A stretch of 64,000 bases of DNA from Collibacillus ludicampi (GCF_023705585.1 NZ_BOQE01000001.1:1191341-1255340); one strand, 5' to 3'. Positions 8,836 through 19,211 are shown, numbered from the stretch's first letter. Numbers and translations are program-made. The notes: generated by a model not told the origin, from the sequence alone.

Positions 8836-10818
8836 TTGAAAGAAGGGGTAAAGGGATGGTTTTCATTCAATGTAAAAAAGAAACTGCTCCTGTCTTTTGC
8901 AATTATTTTAATCATTCCCAGCATGATCATCGGTTGGGTCTCCTATCAGACAGCGAAAACCAAAGTCGCAGTCGAAATTCAACAAGCCGCTGACGAGAAC
9001 GTGCAGCTGATCAATCAAACGATCGACCAAGTGATCCAGGCGAAAATGCTCGATATCGATTACTTTTCACAGAGAGTGAATCAGGAAGAACTCGACAGTA
9101 AAGACCATCTGCCTGTGAGAGAACAACTGGACGCCTATGCTAAACTCCATCCGGAACTACAATCAATCTATGTGGGAACATCCACCGGAGAATTTATTCA
9201 ATCCCCGAAACTCTCCCTTCCTGCCGGGTATGATCCCCGCAAACGCCCTTGGTATCAGCAGGCCATGAGCCAAAAGGGGAATATCATCATCACAGAACCT
9301 TATGTGGCTGCCAGCACCGGCCAAATGACAGTGACCATCGCGAAAACGTTGCAAAACGGAGCGGGGGTTGTCGCGCTTGACTTGAAATTGCAATACTTAT
9401 CCGACGTCGTCAATCAGGTAAAAATCGGACAAAAGGGTTTTGTATACTTATTGGCTAAGACGAGCAAAGTGATTGTCCATCCTACGATGAAGCCCGGTAC
9501 GGAAGCGAAAGGCTATGAGGCGGAAGCGTTGTCCAAACAGGATGCCGGTGCGATTCATGATGTCGTTGATGGTCAGAGCAAGTACATTGATTTCATCACC
9601 AACGAAACCACGGGGTGGAAGATTGTCGCCTCATGGAATGCGGATGAAATCGATACAGCCGCTTCTTCCATCTTACATACTACCATGATTGTCATCGTTC
9701 TTTCCCTGCTCGTCGGTGCCATCATCGTCTGGCTGATCATTCGCTCCATCACAAGCCGCTTCAGAGAACTAAACGATGCGGCGGAGAGAATCCGTCAAGG
9801 GGATCTTACCGAAACGATCCAAATCCGGTCGAATCATGAATTTGACCAATTGGCCGAAAGCTTCAATCACATGAGTGAGTCTCTGCGCACAATCATCAAC
9901 CAGGTGCGAGAAACGGCTGACCATGTGGCTGCTTCTTCCATCGAATTGAGAGCGAGCGCCGAACAAACGAGCCAATCAACGGAACAGGTGGCTCTGGCAA
10001 TTCAAGAGGTAGCCAACGGAACGGAGAACCAGACGCAAAGTGCCGAAGAGAGCGCAAGAGCCATGGAGGAAATGGCCGTAGGGATCAGCCGTATCGCGGA
10101 AAGTTCGTCCGTCGTGTCTGAGGCGGCTTCCGAGACGATGCATCAGGCGGAAGAAGGGAATCGCCTGGTTCAAAACACGGTGAAGCAAATGAAATCGATC
10201 AGCGATTCCGTCAAACGTTCAGAAGAATCCATCTTGAATCTGGTGGAACGTGCGAAAGAGATTGAAAAAATCGTCGAGTTAATTACCCATATCGCCAATC
10301 AGACCAGCCTGCTAGCGCTTAACGCGGCGATTGAGGCGGCGAGAGCGGGTGAGTTAGGCCGCGGTTTCTCTGTTGTGGCGGACGAAGTGAGAAAACTTGC
10401 CGAGCAGACGGCCGAATCAGCCAAACAGATCACCCACTTGATTCAGGAAACGCAGAAAGACACGAAAACGTCCGTGGACTTCATGGGACAAGTGAAAAAA
10501 GAAGTGGAGTCGGGCCTCACCGTTGCGCAAGAATCGGAACGAACATTCGCCCGCATTTTCGATTCGGTGAACCGAATCGCCGGACAAATCCAGGAGGTCG
10601 CGGCCACCACCAAGCAACTTTCGGGAGGATCGCAACAGGTAGCCGCCTCTGTGGGAGAGATGGCACGCGTTTCACAAGAAACGGCGGCCCATTCCCAAAA
10701 CGTCGCGGCGATCACGGAAGAACAATTGGCATCCATGGAGGAAATCGGTTCTTCCACTGAAAATCTGGAGAAAATGGTGGAAGAATTGCAAGCCCTTATA
10801 CAACGTTTCAAAGTGTAA
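8836..10818 (+). CDS. Methyl-accepting chemotaxis protein (dCache sensor)
   Basis: 660 residues. TM1 is near residues 17-38; an extracytoplasmic dCache-type sensor spans about 40-285 (contains [13 protein letters not shown], the usual Cache signature); TM2 is near 287-310; a HAMP domain follows; then a long methyl-accepting domain with the hairpin tip [20 protein letters not shown] and [17 protein letters not shown]. It would sense a small molecule outside the cell and control CheA. I place the start at TTG 8836 because GAGGAGGT lies seven bases upstream; the in-frame ATG at 8806 has no such site and would put the ribosome binding site inside the gene. Followed directly by a terminator, so monocistronic. 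Confidence 0.95.
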   Translation: MKEGVKGWFSFNVKKKLLLSFAIILIIPSMIIGWVSYQTAKTKVAVEIQQAADENVQLINQTIDQVIQAKMLDIDYFSQRVNQEELDSKDHLPVREQLDAYAKLHPELQSIYVGTSTGEFIQSPKLSLPAGYDPRKRPWYQQAMSQKGNIIITEPYVAASTGQMTVTIAKTLQNGAGVVALDLKLQYLSDVVNQVKIGQKGFVYLLAKTSKVIVHPTMKPGTEAKGYEAEALSKQDAGAIHDVVDGQSKYIDFITNETTGWKIVASWNADEIDTAASSILHTTMIVIVLSLLVGAIIVWLIIRSITSRFRELNDAAERIRQGDLTETIQIRSNHEFDQLAESFNHMSESLRTIINQVRETADHVAASSIELRASAEQTSQSTEQVALAIQEVANGTENQTQSAEESARAMEEMAVGISRIAESSSVVSEAASETMHQAEEGNRLVQNTVKQMKSISDSVKRSEESILNLVERAKEIEKIVELITHIANQTSLLALNAAIEAARAGELGRGFSVVADEVRKLAEQTAESAKQITHLIQETQKDTKTSVDFMGQVKKEVESGLTVAQESERTFARIFDSVNRIAGQIQEVAATTKQLSGGSQQVAASVGEMARVSQETAAHSQNVAAITEEQLASMEEIGSSTENLEKMVEELQALIQRFKV

Positions 10819-10819
10819 C

Positions 10820-10843
10820 AAAAGCGGGGGAATCCCCGCTTTT
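10820..10843 (+). terminator. Rho-independent terminator of the chemoreceptor gene
   Basis: AAAAGCGGGG pairs with CCCCGCTTTT across a very short loop and is followed by TGTTGTT. It starts two bases after the stop codon of the MCP gene and is nearly symmetric, so it may also serve the convergent gene at 10873. Confidence 0.9.
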
Positions 10844-10872
10844 GTTGTTATACAAAATCCTAGAACTTCTTC

Positions 10873-11268
10873 TTAATGGATGTTTCTTATGCGTTTCTTG
10901 ACACTCTCTGCGAGAGGGGATGTTTCCAATTCCCCTCTCAGATTTCTGTACTCTTCAAGAAAGGAAGAGACATCGGGTCTTATCCCTCTTTGTTTACATT
11001 CACGAGCCATTTTACGTAGATAATAGAGAAAGATGACTTCTGAGAAAGTCGTATCACTTTTAGGAGTACGGACGAGATGATCCCCTGTTTTCATAATTCC
11101 GCTTTTTATTTGTTCTACCTTACGCCTTACACTTGAGAATGAAAGCCCAAGAGATATCGAAAGTTGGCGGATCGACATTCGATCAAGGTTTTCTTTGATG
11201 AATGTAACTTCCGAATGCGTCCAGCGATGATGTACCATGGAACGATTTTCATATCTCTTTTGCCCCAT
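10873..11268 (-). CDS. Small putative DNA-binding protein, function unknown
   Basis: 131 residues, basic. The N-terminal half reads HHRWTHSEVTFIKENLDR followed by MSIRQLSISLGLSFSSVRRK, which has the spacing of a SANT/Myb-like or sigma-type helix-turn-helix with a recognition helix rich in S and R. The C-terminal half is helical and charged (KRGIRPDVSS is replaced here by KQRGIRPDVSSF). No catalytic motif is seen. The ATG at 11268 has AGAGGG thirteen bases upstream, rather distant, so the true start may lie a few codons inside. Convergent with the chemoreceptor gene. I do not recognise the family. Confidence 0.6.
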   Translation of the reverse strand: MGQKRYENRSMVHHRWTHSEVTFIKENLDRMSIRQLSISLGLSFSSVRRKVEQIKSGIMKTGDHLVRTPKSDTTFSEVIFLYYLRKMARECKQRGIRPDVSSFLEEYRNLRGELETSPLAESVKKRIRNIH

Positions 11269-11652
11269 TGCTTAAAAACATCCCTCTCATATATATTTCA
11301 TATCCATAGTACACAATTCATGTAATGTAAATGTATAGAAATAGTATACAAATGATGAATTTAGTATGGCTTAACTGTGAGGAAAGGATTGGAGAGGAAG
11401 AAGTCTTGCATACCGGTACGTTGTGATTCGTGAGGAATGTGTGCGCGAATCGGATATGGAAGGTTCTATAGAGATAAGGATTTCTATGAGAAAGGGAAAA
11501 AGCCGTAATAGAGAAAGATCAACCGGGGATATCTGCAACGCTGAAGGAGTGTTTGTGGAATGCATTTCTTCTGCAAACATAATGGTATCCCCCTGTGTTG
11601 TTTCCGTTTAACCTCGGCTTACAGAGGGATACCAATAATCTTGTATGGCTAC
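11269..11652. other. Intergenic stretch with one inverted repeat
   Basis: No gene is convincing here. Short frames at 11371-11611 lack ribosome binding sites and resemble nothing known. An imperfect inverted repeat, TGGTATCCCCCTGTG with TACAGAGGGATACCA at about 11582-11634, could form a hairpin with a loop of some 22 bases. Its role is unclear. Confidence 0.4.
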
Positions 11653-11965
11653 TTGAAAATGAGTGCTTGGGTGGATGTATCGCTTTGCGCTTGGGTTCTC
11701 TGAGGCATATGCTTTGCGCTTATGCTCCGTGAAGGTCGTCTCGCATGGAATTATAATCAAATGTTGCGAGACGACCTTCAAAGTCGCTATTACGCGCAAA
11801 GCATATACCTCTTAACGGTTTAAGGAAGCGGAACGACCTTCAACTCACCTCTGCGCTGCAAAGCGATACATCCACCAAAAGTAACTCTGTCGTTTATGGC
11901 AGCTTTAAATCTCTCTTCCCGCACAATAAACTTTTCATCTTCTGATGCGCCGCCGAAGCGGCATG
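11653..11965 (+). repeat. Nested palindromic repeat, copy 2 (two stem levels)
   Basis: The core runs from TGCTTGGGTGGATGTATCGC at 11663 to GCGATACATCCACC near 11876. The inner stem GAAGGTCGTCTCGCA with its complement flanks an A+T loop near 11755-11765. The left outer arm is shortened: after CTTGGGTTC it passes directly into CATATGCTTTGCGC. The common tail (CTCTTCCCGCACAATAAAC, then TTTTCATC) continues to about 11965, ending just before the stop of the oxidoreductase gene. Confidence 0.9.
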
Positions 11966-11974
11966 AGCGACTAC

Positions 11975-13420
11975 TTACAAAATCGAGTGGATGTAACGAG
12001 CGACATGCACCCCTGCGGCGGATGCTTGCGCCAAACCGCGCGTGATGCCTGCCCCGTCGCCGATAGCAAATAGTCCGCGGATCTCTGTCTCGAACGATTC
12101 GCTCAAACGCGGGCGGGCGCTATAAAATTTCGCTTCCACGCCGTAAAATAACGTATGCTCTGCCGCGATCCCCGGGGTCACTTTTTCCAAGGCTTCCATC
12201 ATCTCGATCAACGATTTCATCGTATTAAATGGCAGTACAAGCCCGAGATCTCCCGGAACCGCTTCTTTCAGCGTCGGTTCGATAAACCCTTCCCGAATCC
12301 GTTTCTCCGTTGAACGGCGGCCTTTGAGAATATCCCCGTATTTCTGCACGATCACGGAACCATTGGACAAATCGTTGGCACGGCGGCTGATCTCTTTGGC
12401 GTAAGCGATCGGCTTATCGAACGGTTCGGTAAATGTGTGAGAGACCAGCAAAGCGAAGTTCGTATTCGGACTGCCAAGAGCGGGATCCTTGTACGCATGA
12501 CCATTGGCGGTCATCACCCCTGAATGGTTTTCCACGACCACGTGACCGCTAGGATTGGAACAGAATGTGCGGACACGCGTACCGACCGATGTGTTGAAGA
12601 GAAACTTCGCTTCATACAGATGACGATTGATCTCTTCCATCACCACATTTGAGGTTTCCACACGCACCCCGATGTCCACCTGATTGTTTATCATCGTCAA
12701 CCCGCGGCGCTTTAACAAATTCGCCAACCATTCGGAACCGTCGCGTCCGGGAGCGATGATCACATGATCGGCGAACAGTTCCTCGCCGTTTTTCAAACGG
12801 ATGCCTGTGACGCGATAGGAACTGTTCGCCGATGAAGAATCGGGCAATTCTTCGACGAGAATGTCTTCAACGAACGTCTTGAAACGAGTCTCAATCTTGT
12901 CTTCCACCGTACTGAAAATGTTTTGCAGAATCTTCAGGTTCTCTTCCGTCCCCAGATGGCGCACACGCGCTTTCAACAGTTTCAGTCCGGCCGCAGCCGC
13001 TCTCCGTTCAATCGCGGCCACAGCGGGCGTTGTCGGGTCGGTAACCGTCGTCGTTGCCCCATGTTGGAGATTGATGGAATCCGCATATTCGATCAACTCA
13101 AGCACTTTGGAAGGCGGCAGGTAGTCTTGCATCCAGCCTCCGAACTCGGTCGTGATGTTGAACTTTCCGTCGCTGTATGCACCGGCTCCACCCCATCCGG
13201 ACGTGATCGAACACGCGGGCAGACACCCGGCATACTCTTTCATCCGGGTCGGCGGCGGACACTTGACCAGTTTCTCTTCCAAAATGGGGCATCTTCTATG
13301 TCGAATATCGTGACCTTTATCGACCAACAAAATTTTCGCGTTTGGAGATACCAAAGTCAGTTCATAGGCGGCAAAGATCCCACTGGGACCTGCACCGACG
13401 ATGATCACGTCATATTTCAT
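11975..13420 (-). CDS. FAD-dependent oxidoreductase (COG2509-type)
   Basis: 481 residues. The N-terminal dinucleotide-binding motif DVIIVGAGPSGIFAAYEL is intact. HDIRHRRCPI and the Cys-containing CLPACSITSGWGGAGAYSDG are typical of the large 'NAD(P)/FAD-dependent oxidoreductase' group COG2509. A second FAD motif near the C-terminus reads FAIGDGAGITRGLAQASAAG. The substrate is not known for this family. AAAGGGTG precedes the ATG at 13420; an in-frame GTG three codons upstream overlaps that site and is less likely. It is flanked by a nested repeat on its 3' side and appears monocistronic. Confidence 0.88.
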   Translation of the reverse strand: MKYDVIIVGAGPSGIFAAYELTLVSPNAKILLVDKGHDIRHRRCPILEEKLVKCPPPTRMKEYAGCLPACSITSGWGGAGAYSDGKFNITTEFGGWMQDYLPPSKVLELIEYADSINLQHGATTTVTDPTTPAVAAIERRAAAAGLKLLKARVRHLGTEENLKILQNIFSTVEDKIETRFKTFVEDILVEELPDSSSANSSYRVTGIRLKNGEELFADHVIIAPGRDGSEWLANLLKRRGLTMINNQVDIGVRVETSNVVMEEINRHLYEAKFLFNTSVGTRVRTFCSNPSGHVVVENHSGVMTANGHAYKDPALGSPNTNFALLVSHTFTEPFDKPIAYAKEISRRANDLSNGSVIVQKYGDILKGRRSTEKRIREGFIEPTLKEAVPGDLGLVLPFNTMKSLIEMMEALEKVTPGIAAEHTLFYGVEAKFYSARPRLSESFETEIRGLFAIGDGAGITRGLAQASAAGVHVARYIHSIL

Positions 13421-13594
13421 CGGATACACCCTTTAAATGTTCGTTTTTAAACAAATATTACCTATGAACCATGTTATCAAAAGGTTGAATCGATTGTCAA
13501 ACCCGAACTTTTCTCTAGATTGATCGAGATGATTGTTCGTTCTACATCATAGATGGACATGAGGGATAAGGAGTGCAGAATCAATTCCTGCTGT

Positions 13595-14230
13595 TCAAAA
13601 AGAAAAATCTTTAAATTGTTTGTCATTCAGATTCATGTACATGTAATTTAGGATGTATCCTTCCTTGCTCTTTATGATCTTCGTGGTCGGAAATTTGCGA
13701 AATCCGGATTTTTCATACATCTTTTCCAAACGCAGTTTCTCTTTGAGCGTGGAAGCTTGATCATCTTTTCTGATTTCAAAAGGATACGGCTTTAACAGAA
13801 CATAATCGGCTTCGATCTCTTCTTTCAGCGCTTTGAGCAGTAACCAAATAAACGCTTTCGCTAATCCTCTTCCCCTGAATGGTTTATAAATTTCCAAGTG
13901 TTCCAAGATAGCAATGGAGCCCTCCAGCTTCTGTTTGCCTATTTTTATGCAATTAAAGAAGTCTTCAAGTTCCTGCAATTCGCGGAGCATTTCCGGGGAT
14001 TCATGGATCAGTGAAACATAATCGATCGTATGTTCACGAATTAAAGTATGGTGGGCCACCTGGATCAACGCTCTCCCCAGATGTTCCGTCTTTTCATAGA
14101 TCCCGTTTTTCGTGACATGTCCCACGAATTCCACTTGAATGTGGATGATTTTCTCACCTTTCCAATTCATGCGAATCGAGGGGGTTAAAATCCTCGATTC
14201 CTCTCCGCCCAAGTTTTCCGCATGTAACAT
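13595..14230 (-). CDS. GNAT-like N-acetyltransferase family protein
   Basis: 211 residues. The acetyl-CoA binding loop of the GNAT fold is visible as PFRGRGLAKAFIWLLLKAL near residue 118, after a beta strand with EGSIAILEHLEIY. The N-terminal part is less typical, and EKTEHLGRALIQVAHHTLI does not point to a substrate. AAGGAG lies eight bases before the ATG. Located between two terminated units, so probably transcribed alone. The acceptor is unknown. Confidence 0.72.
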   Translation of the reverse strand: MLHAENLGGEESRILTPSIRMNWKGEKIIHIQVEFVGHVTKNGIYEKTEHLGRALIQVAHHTLIREHTIDYVSLIHESPEMLRELQELEDFFNCIKIGKQKLEGSIAILEHLEIYKPFRGRGLAKAFIWLLLKALKEEIEADYVLLKPYPFEIRKDDQASTLKEKLRLEKMYEKSGFRKFPTTKIIKSKEGYILNYMYMNLNDKQFKDFSF

Positions 14231-14369
14231 GCATGTGTCTCCTTCATATTAAAATTCGATTTTATTTCTTCTATGTGAACGCAGATGCTTGGATGATATG
14301 TTTAGGTTAGTTAAAGAATTGGTACCATTTACGGAAAAAGTGTGGAAAATCTATGTAAAAAATAGAAAA

Positions 14370-14412
14370 AACCCCCGAAACGGATGGGTATGTTCCATCC
14401 CTTTCAGGGGTT
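14370..14412 (-). terminator. Terminator of the RND efflux operon
   Basis: AACCCCTGAAAGGGAT on the minus strand pairs imperfectly with the ATCCGTTTCGGGGGTT arm, and TTTTTTCTATTTTTT follows on that strand. It would stop minus-strand transcription coming from the efflux genes and repeat copy 3, before the acetyltransferase promoter. Confidence 0.85.
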
Positions 14413-14433
14413 GATCATAGGGGCGTATTTAAT

Positions 14434-14612
14434 TATTGAAAATGAGTGCTTTGGTGGGCGTATGCTTTGCGCTCATGCTCCGTGAAGGTCGTCTCGCACA
14501 GAATATGATCAAATGTTGCGAGACGACCTCCAAAGTCGCTATTACGCGCAAAGCATTACGGCGCCCACCCAAAGACACTTTTCACTTTCCTGATTGAGAC
14601 ACTTTCTTCAGG
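14434..14612 (+). repeat. Nested palindromic repeat, copy 3 (single level, subtype B)
   Basis: One stem level only. The left arm reads GGTGGGCGTATGCTTTGCGC, then CATGCTCCGTGAAGGTCG; the right arm is GACGACCTCCAAAGTCGC and GCGCAAAGCATTACG ending in CGCCCACCC near 14571. The outer end GGTGGGCGTATGC differs from the usual GGTGGGTGTATCGC and is shared with copies 6 and 11. A short tail (CACTTTTCACTTTCCTG) follows to the stop of the RND gene. Confidence 0.88.
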
Positions 14613-14616
14613 GTGG

Positions 14617-17600
14617 CTACTTGGAAATCGGCATCATAGGATCTGCCATTTGCACACGGTTTTTCCGGCGGAACTTCCGACGGATGAAGTTGCCGAAATC
14701 ATCAAAAAGCGTATAAACAACCGGAATGAGCACCAGAGTGATCAAGGTGGAGAATGTGAGCCCGAAGGCGACAACGGTTGCCATCGGCGCTTGCGCTTCT
14801 CCCCCCTCCCCAAAACCGATCACAAGCGGCAACATCGCCAACACAGTGGTGGCCGTCGTCATCAAGATAGGCCGCAAACGAACCGGTCCGGCAGCCAACA
14901 GGGCTTCGTTCCGTTCCATGCCTTTTTTGCGCAATTGGTTGGTATAGTCGACCAACACGATCGCGTTGTTGACGACGATCCCGATCAACATGATCATACC
15001 GGTCAACGCGCTGATGCTTAGTGCCCGGTGTGTCAGGACGAGCCCGATGGCCGCACCGATGAATGTCGGTGGCATTGAGAACATGATGATAAACGGACTG
15101 AACAGCGACTCGAACTGGCTGGCCATGACCATGTATACCAGGATGATCGCTAACGGCATGGCGAATCCTAAGCTCTTGAAGGAATCATTCAGGTCGTTGC
15201 GCGATCCGCCGAGACCGATAGTATATCCGTCAGGTACCGGAATTTGCGCGACCTTGGCGGCTACTTCGTTTTGCGCCATTCCCTGGTTGACGTTAAACAA
15301 CTCGGCAGTCACGGAAATGGTTCTCGTTTGGTTCGTGCGGCTGATTTGCGCAGGCCCGACGGTGGGAACGATGGAGGCCACATCGCTGAGAGCCACTTGT
15401 CCGCCGTTTTGTGTGGCGATCGTCACGCTTGACAGATTCTCGATTTGCCGGCTGAACGTTTCCGGGTATTCCACGATCACGTCGATCGAACTGTCACCCG
15501 CATGAAATTGGGTCGCAACCGCCCCTTGATAAGCCGAACGGATCGCGGAAACGATCTGACCGACCGACAAACCGTACTGGGCGGCCAATTGCCGATCCAC
15601 ATTCACCTGATATTGCGGAACTTGCTTATCCAACGAGCTTTGCACGTTCCGCGTGCCCGGCACGCTTTCAACCACTTTCTCCACTTCATCGCTCAGCTTT
15701 TGCAAGACCTTTTCGTCATCACCGCTGATCTGTACCTGAATGGGAGATCCACCGCTGCCGAATCCTGTCGACGATGCGGATACTTGGATGCGAGCCCCCG
15801 GGATATTGGCCACCTTTTTCCGCACCTCTTCGACGACTTGATCCGTGGATCGCGATCTTTCTGCCAGCGGTTTTAAATTTACTTGAATGTTCGCTCTATC
15901 CGTCGAAGCGAGACTAAATGGGCCGCCTCCCGCTCCTCCGACTTGTGTAAACACGGTGGTCACTTCAGGCATTTGGCGGATGATGTTTTCCACCTTCGTC
16001 GCGACCTGGTTGGTTACGTCCAACCTGGTTCCGTTGGCCATTTGAATGCTCACTTTGAAATGACCCTGGTCTACGTTGGGCGCCAACTCGAAACCGATCA
16101 AAGGCACCAGTGCGACACTGCCTGCAAACATGGCGATCGTTGCCACAATGACCGTCTTGCGGTGACCGAGTGCCCAACGGAGAACACGCCCATACGCACG
16201 GTTCAAGCGGATCAGCCCGCGTTGGAAAGCCGCCAAGGGGTTAAAACGCCCGCCGGTCACATGTTCTTCGTCATCCTGCACCTGGGGCATCCATTTGGAC
16301 GCGAGCATCGGCACCAACGTGAGAGCACCGAACAAGGCAGCCACGTGCGAATAACTCACCGTCAGCGCGAGCGGGCCAAACAGTTGAGTGGCCAATCCGC
16401 TGGTGAATGCAATCGGCGCGAACACGGCGATCTGTGACAATGCGGAAGCCATGACGGCCGCGCCTACTTCGGCTGTACCCAATTTCGCCGCATCCTTTGC
16501 GTTATGTCCCTGGCTGCGATAACGGAAAATACTCTCGATCACCACGACGGCAAAGTCGACCAACGAACCTAACCCGAGCGCCAAACCGCCCAATGTGATC
16601 GTGTTGATCGTCTGGTTTGTGAAATACATCAGTGTGAACGTACTGATGATCGAGATCGGAATGACCACGCCGATGATCAACGTGGTGCGGATTCTCCGCA
16701 AAAAGAGGAACAAGACGATCACAGACAACACGGCACCCAATAACGTGTGTTCGACGACCGTTTGAATCGATTGCTTGATATCAACCGCCTGGTCGGACAC
16801 CACCGTTAATTGAACGGTCTTTGGCAGCACCGCTTTCATCTGATCGAGCGCTTGATGGACGTTGTTCGATACCTGAACCGTGTTGGAGTCAGGCACTTTT
16901 AAAATATCGATACTCACACTGGGGACACCGTTAACGCGCGCCATCTCCGTGACATCCGCGTACGTATCCTGAATGCTGGCGATATCTCGGATATAGATCG
17001 TGGCCCCGCTCTGTAGACGGATGGGCACATTGCCGATATCGTTCACATTTTTGAAGTCGCCGTCCACATGGAGGCTGATCGATTTATTCCCCTGGTTGAC
17101 AAGCCCTCCGTCTGCCGATGTGTTATCGTTTTGCAGCGCTTGTGTCACCTGGCTGATCGACAAACCGTAGGCTTGCATTTTGGCGGGGTCGAGATCGATA
17201 TGAATCTCTCGTTTTTTCCCGCCTGTCACTTGTGTCGAAGCCACACCATCGACACGCTCCAAGCGCGGTTCGACAATATCGGATGCGAGGCGCTTCAATT
17301 CCAATGCGTCCGTATTGCCGGAGAGCGTGACGGTCAGAATCGGTGAACTGTTCGGATCGACACGGGTCACCGTCGGTGTGTCCACATCGGTCGGCAAACT
17401 TTTGCGGATGCGATCCAATTTGTCACGCATCTCCAACGTCGCCTGGTCCATATTCACGCCATAATTGAAACGTACGACCACACGCGAGGTGTTTTGGCTG
17501 GATGTCGAATCGACCTCTTTCACATTGGAAACGGTGGACATCGCCGATTCGATCGGCTTTGTGATCTGCTGCTCCACCTCTTCAGGCGATGCTCCCTGCC

Positions 17601-17751
17601 ACGTGGTGCTGACCACTGCGACAGGAATCGTCATATTCGGGTACAGATCCACGCGAAGGAGTGGAATCGAGATCGTCCCCAACAGAATGAGGACAATCAT
17701 GATCATCGAAATGGTGACTGGTCTTTCGATTGAAAAATTGGCGATTTTCAT
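14617..17751 (-). CDS. RND-family efflux permease (HAE-1/AcrB-like)
   Basis: 1044 residues, the usual length. TM1 near residues 12-32 is followed by a large extracytoplasmic porter domain, six TM helices from about 335, a second porter domain and the last TM block ending near 1020. Family motifs are present: RVDLYPNMTIPVAVVSTTW, GASPEEVEQQITKPIESAM, and GIVVNNAIVLVDYTNQLRKK in TM10. In TM4 the usual acidic pair reads LVDFAVVVIES, so one of the two proton-relay Asp positions is Phe. Its start overlaps the stop of the adaptor gene by four bases, indicating coupling. Homologues in Gram-positives export lipopeptides, fatty acids or drugs; the substrate here is unknown. Confidence 0.95.
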   Translation of the reverse strand: MKIANFSIERPVTISMIMIVLILLGTISIPLLRVDLYPNMTIPVAVVSTTWQGASPEEVEQQITKPIESAMSTVSNVKEVDSTSSQNTSRVVVRFNYGVNMDQATLEMRDKLDRIRKSLPTDVDTPTVTRVDPNSSPILTVTLSGNTDALELKRLASDIVEPRLERVDGVASTQVTGGKKREIHIDLDPAKMQAYGLSISQVTQALQNDNTSADGGLVNQGNKSISLHVDGDFKNVNDIGNVPIRLQSGATIYIRDIASIQDTYADVTEMARVNGVPSVSIDILKVPDSNTVQVSNNVHQALDQMKAVLPKTVQLTVVSDQAVDIKQSIQTVVEHTLLGAVLSVIVLFLFLRRIRTTLIIGVVIPISIISTFTLMYFTNQTINTITLGGLALGLGSLVDFAVVVIESIFRYRSQGHNAKDAAKLGTAEVGAAVMASALSQIAVFAPIAFTSGLATQLFGPLALTVSYSHVAALFGALTLVPMLASKWMPQVQDDEEHVTGGRFNPLAAFQRGLIRLNRAYGRVLRWALGHRKTVIVATIAMFAGSVALVPLIGFELAPNVDQGHFKVSIQMANGTRLDVTNQVATKVENIIRQMPEVTTVFTQVGGAGGGPFSLASTDRANIQVNLKPLAERSRSTDQVVEEVRKKVANIPGARIQVSASSTGFGSGGSPIQVQISGDDEKVLQKLSDEVEKVVESVPGTRNVQSSLDKQVPQYQVNVDRQLAAQYGLSVGQIVSAIRSAYQGAVATQFHAGDSSIDVIVEYPETFSRQIENLSSVTIATQNGGQVALSDVASIVPTVGPAQISRTNQTRTISVTAELFNVNQGMAQNEVAAKVAQIPVPDGYTIGLGGSRNDLNDSFKSLGFAMPLAIILVYMVMASQFESLFSPFIIMFSMPPTFIGAAIGLVLTHRALSISALTGMIMLIGIVVNNAIVLVDYTNQLRKKGMERNEALLAAGPVRLRPILMTTATTVLAMLPLVIGFGEGGEAQAPMATVVAFGLTFSTLITLVLIPVVYTLFDDFGNFIRRKFRRKNRVQMADPMMPISK

Positions 17752-19211
17752 TGCTGATCACCCGACGCTTGGGCAGCGTCTTTCTTTTGACCGTTGCCTT
17801 GGCTTTGCGTGCCTCCGTGTTTATGAGATGAGTCGCCTGAGGCTTGCGCAGAGCTGTCTTTGCTTTGGGAACCGCTCTTGTTGGTCACATTCACCGAAGC
17901 ACCTTCACCGAGCAGTTCTTGTCCTTCGGTTACGAGTACATCTCCCGCTTTCAGACCTTCGAGAACTTCCACTTGATCGCTCTCGATCGCTCCCAGTTTC
18001 AAGAGATGTTGATGCGCCACATTGTTTTCAACGGTGAAGACTTTGGGCCCATCGGGCGTTTGTACCAATGCGTTCGCAGGAATGACCAACGCTTTGCGCG
18101 GGGTGAGCCCTTCCACCGTCACTTGCGCCACCATACCCGGTTTCAGTTTCCGGTCGGGATTTTTGATCTCAACAATAGCCTGATAGGATTTCGAATTCGT
18201 GTCTTCCACCGGATTGATCCGTGAAATGACCGCATCCCATGTTTGGTTCCCCAACGCATTGACAGCTACTTTGACGTGCAGGCCTTCTTTGACTTTGTCA
18301 ATCATATTTTCGGGAATATTCAGGTTCACCTGTACTGGGTCGATTTGCGCGATCGTCGCTACCGAGCCTTGCCCACCGGCATAACCGCCGACCTCCACAT
18401 CCTTGGAAACCACCACACCGTCGACCGGCGAAGTAACGGTCGCTTGGGCGATCTGGCTCTCTGTCGCATCAATGTTCGCCTGGATCTGTCCCAGTTGCGC
18501 CTGGGCCGCCGCCACCTGCGCCTGCGACTGAGCCACCTGGTCTTGCGCGATCTTCACGCTGTCCACGTTGAGCGGGTCTCCTCCGGGACTCGCCGCATTT
18601 ACTTGTTGCTGAGCGGCGTCGTATTTCGACTTGGCCGTTTCCAAAGCGGTTTGCGCAGCGTCGAGATCCGCTTTTGGAATCGCCCCCTGTTGGTACAAGT
18701 TCTGTTTGCGATTGTACGTATTCTGAGCGTCATCCAATGCGATCTTTGCTTGCTCTAAAGGAGCCAGCAATTGATTGTAGTTATTCTGTGCGTCCGTTTT
18801 CGCTTTTTCCAATTGGGCCTCGCTGGTTTGCACCTGCGCCTGGATCGCTTGCACCTGCGCCTGTTGTTGTTGGAGCTGAGCCTGCTGTTGCCGCAGCTGA
18901 TTTTCTAGGTCGGTGGTATCCACTTGAACCAGCGGTTGGCCCGCTTTCACCGTATCGCCTGCATTGACGAATACTTTAACCACTTTCCCGCTGACTTTCG
19001 AAACGACTTTCGTTTGTAAACTCGGACTGATCTGGCCGGTAAAAACGGCGTGGGCACCGATCGTTCCCTCTTTGACCACTGCGGTTGCCACAGGGACTGC
19101 TCGCGAAGCCGGTTTTGCAGTCGCCGAGTTACTCGAACCGCAACCGCTCAGTATCGCAGAGCCGATGACTACACTCGTCAGCATGACCGGGACCAGTTGC
19201 TTTTTCTTCAT
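17748..19211 (-). CDS. RND periplasmic-adaptor/HlyD-type lipoprotein
   Basis: 487 residues. The N-terminus MKKKQLVPVM and the lipobox LSGCGSS (Cys near residue 25) mark a lipoprotein. A biotinyl-lipoyl-like half (SGKVVKVFVNAGDTVKAGQPL) leads into a long Gln/Ala-rich alpha-hairpin (about 105-245), then the second lipoyl half (ATVTSPVDGVVVSKDVEVGG), a beta-barrel and a membrane-proximal domain. The last 50 residues are Ser/Gln/Gly-rich. It would couple the RND pump to whatever lies outside the membrane. GAGGGG precedes the ATG. First gene of a two-gene operon. Its long hairpin is what would meet a TolC-like partner, and such a protein is encoded at 57305. Confidence 0.94.
   Translation of the reverse strand: MKKKQLVPVMLTSVVIGSAILSGCGSSNSATAKPASRAVPVATAVVKEGTIGAHAVFTGQISPSLQTKVVSKVSGKVVKVFVNAGDTVKAGQPLVQVDTTDLENQLRQQQAQLQQQQAQVQAIQAQVQTSEAQLEKAKTDAQNNYNQLLAPLEQAKIALDDAQNTYNRKQNLYQQGAIPKADLDAAQTALETAKSKYDAAQQQVNAASPGGDPLNVDSVKIAQDQVAQSQAQVAAAQAQLGQIQANIDATESQIAQATVTSPVDGVVVSKDVEVGGYAGGQGSVATIAQIDPVQVNLNIPENMIDKVKEGLHVKVAVNALGNQTWDAVISRINPVEDTNSKSYQAIVEIKNPDRKLKPGMVAQVTVEGLTPRKALVIPANALVQTPDGPKVFTVENNVAHQHLLKLGAIESDQVEVLEGLKAGDVLVTEGQELLGEGASVNVTNKSGSQSKDSSAQASGDSSHKHGGTQSQGNGQKKDAAQASGDQQ

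Noticed and set aside
11371-11611. Possible small genes on both strands before repeat copy 2
   Set aside because: No ribosome binding site, no domain, low-complexity charged residues; overlapping frames on opposite strands.
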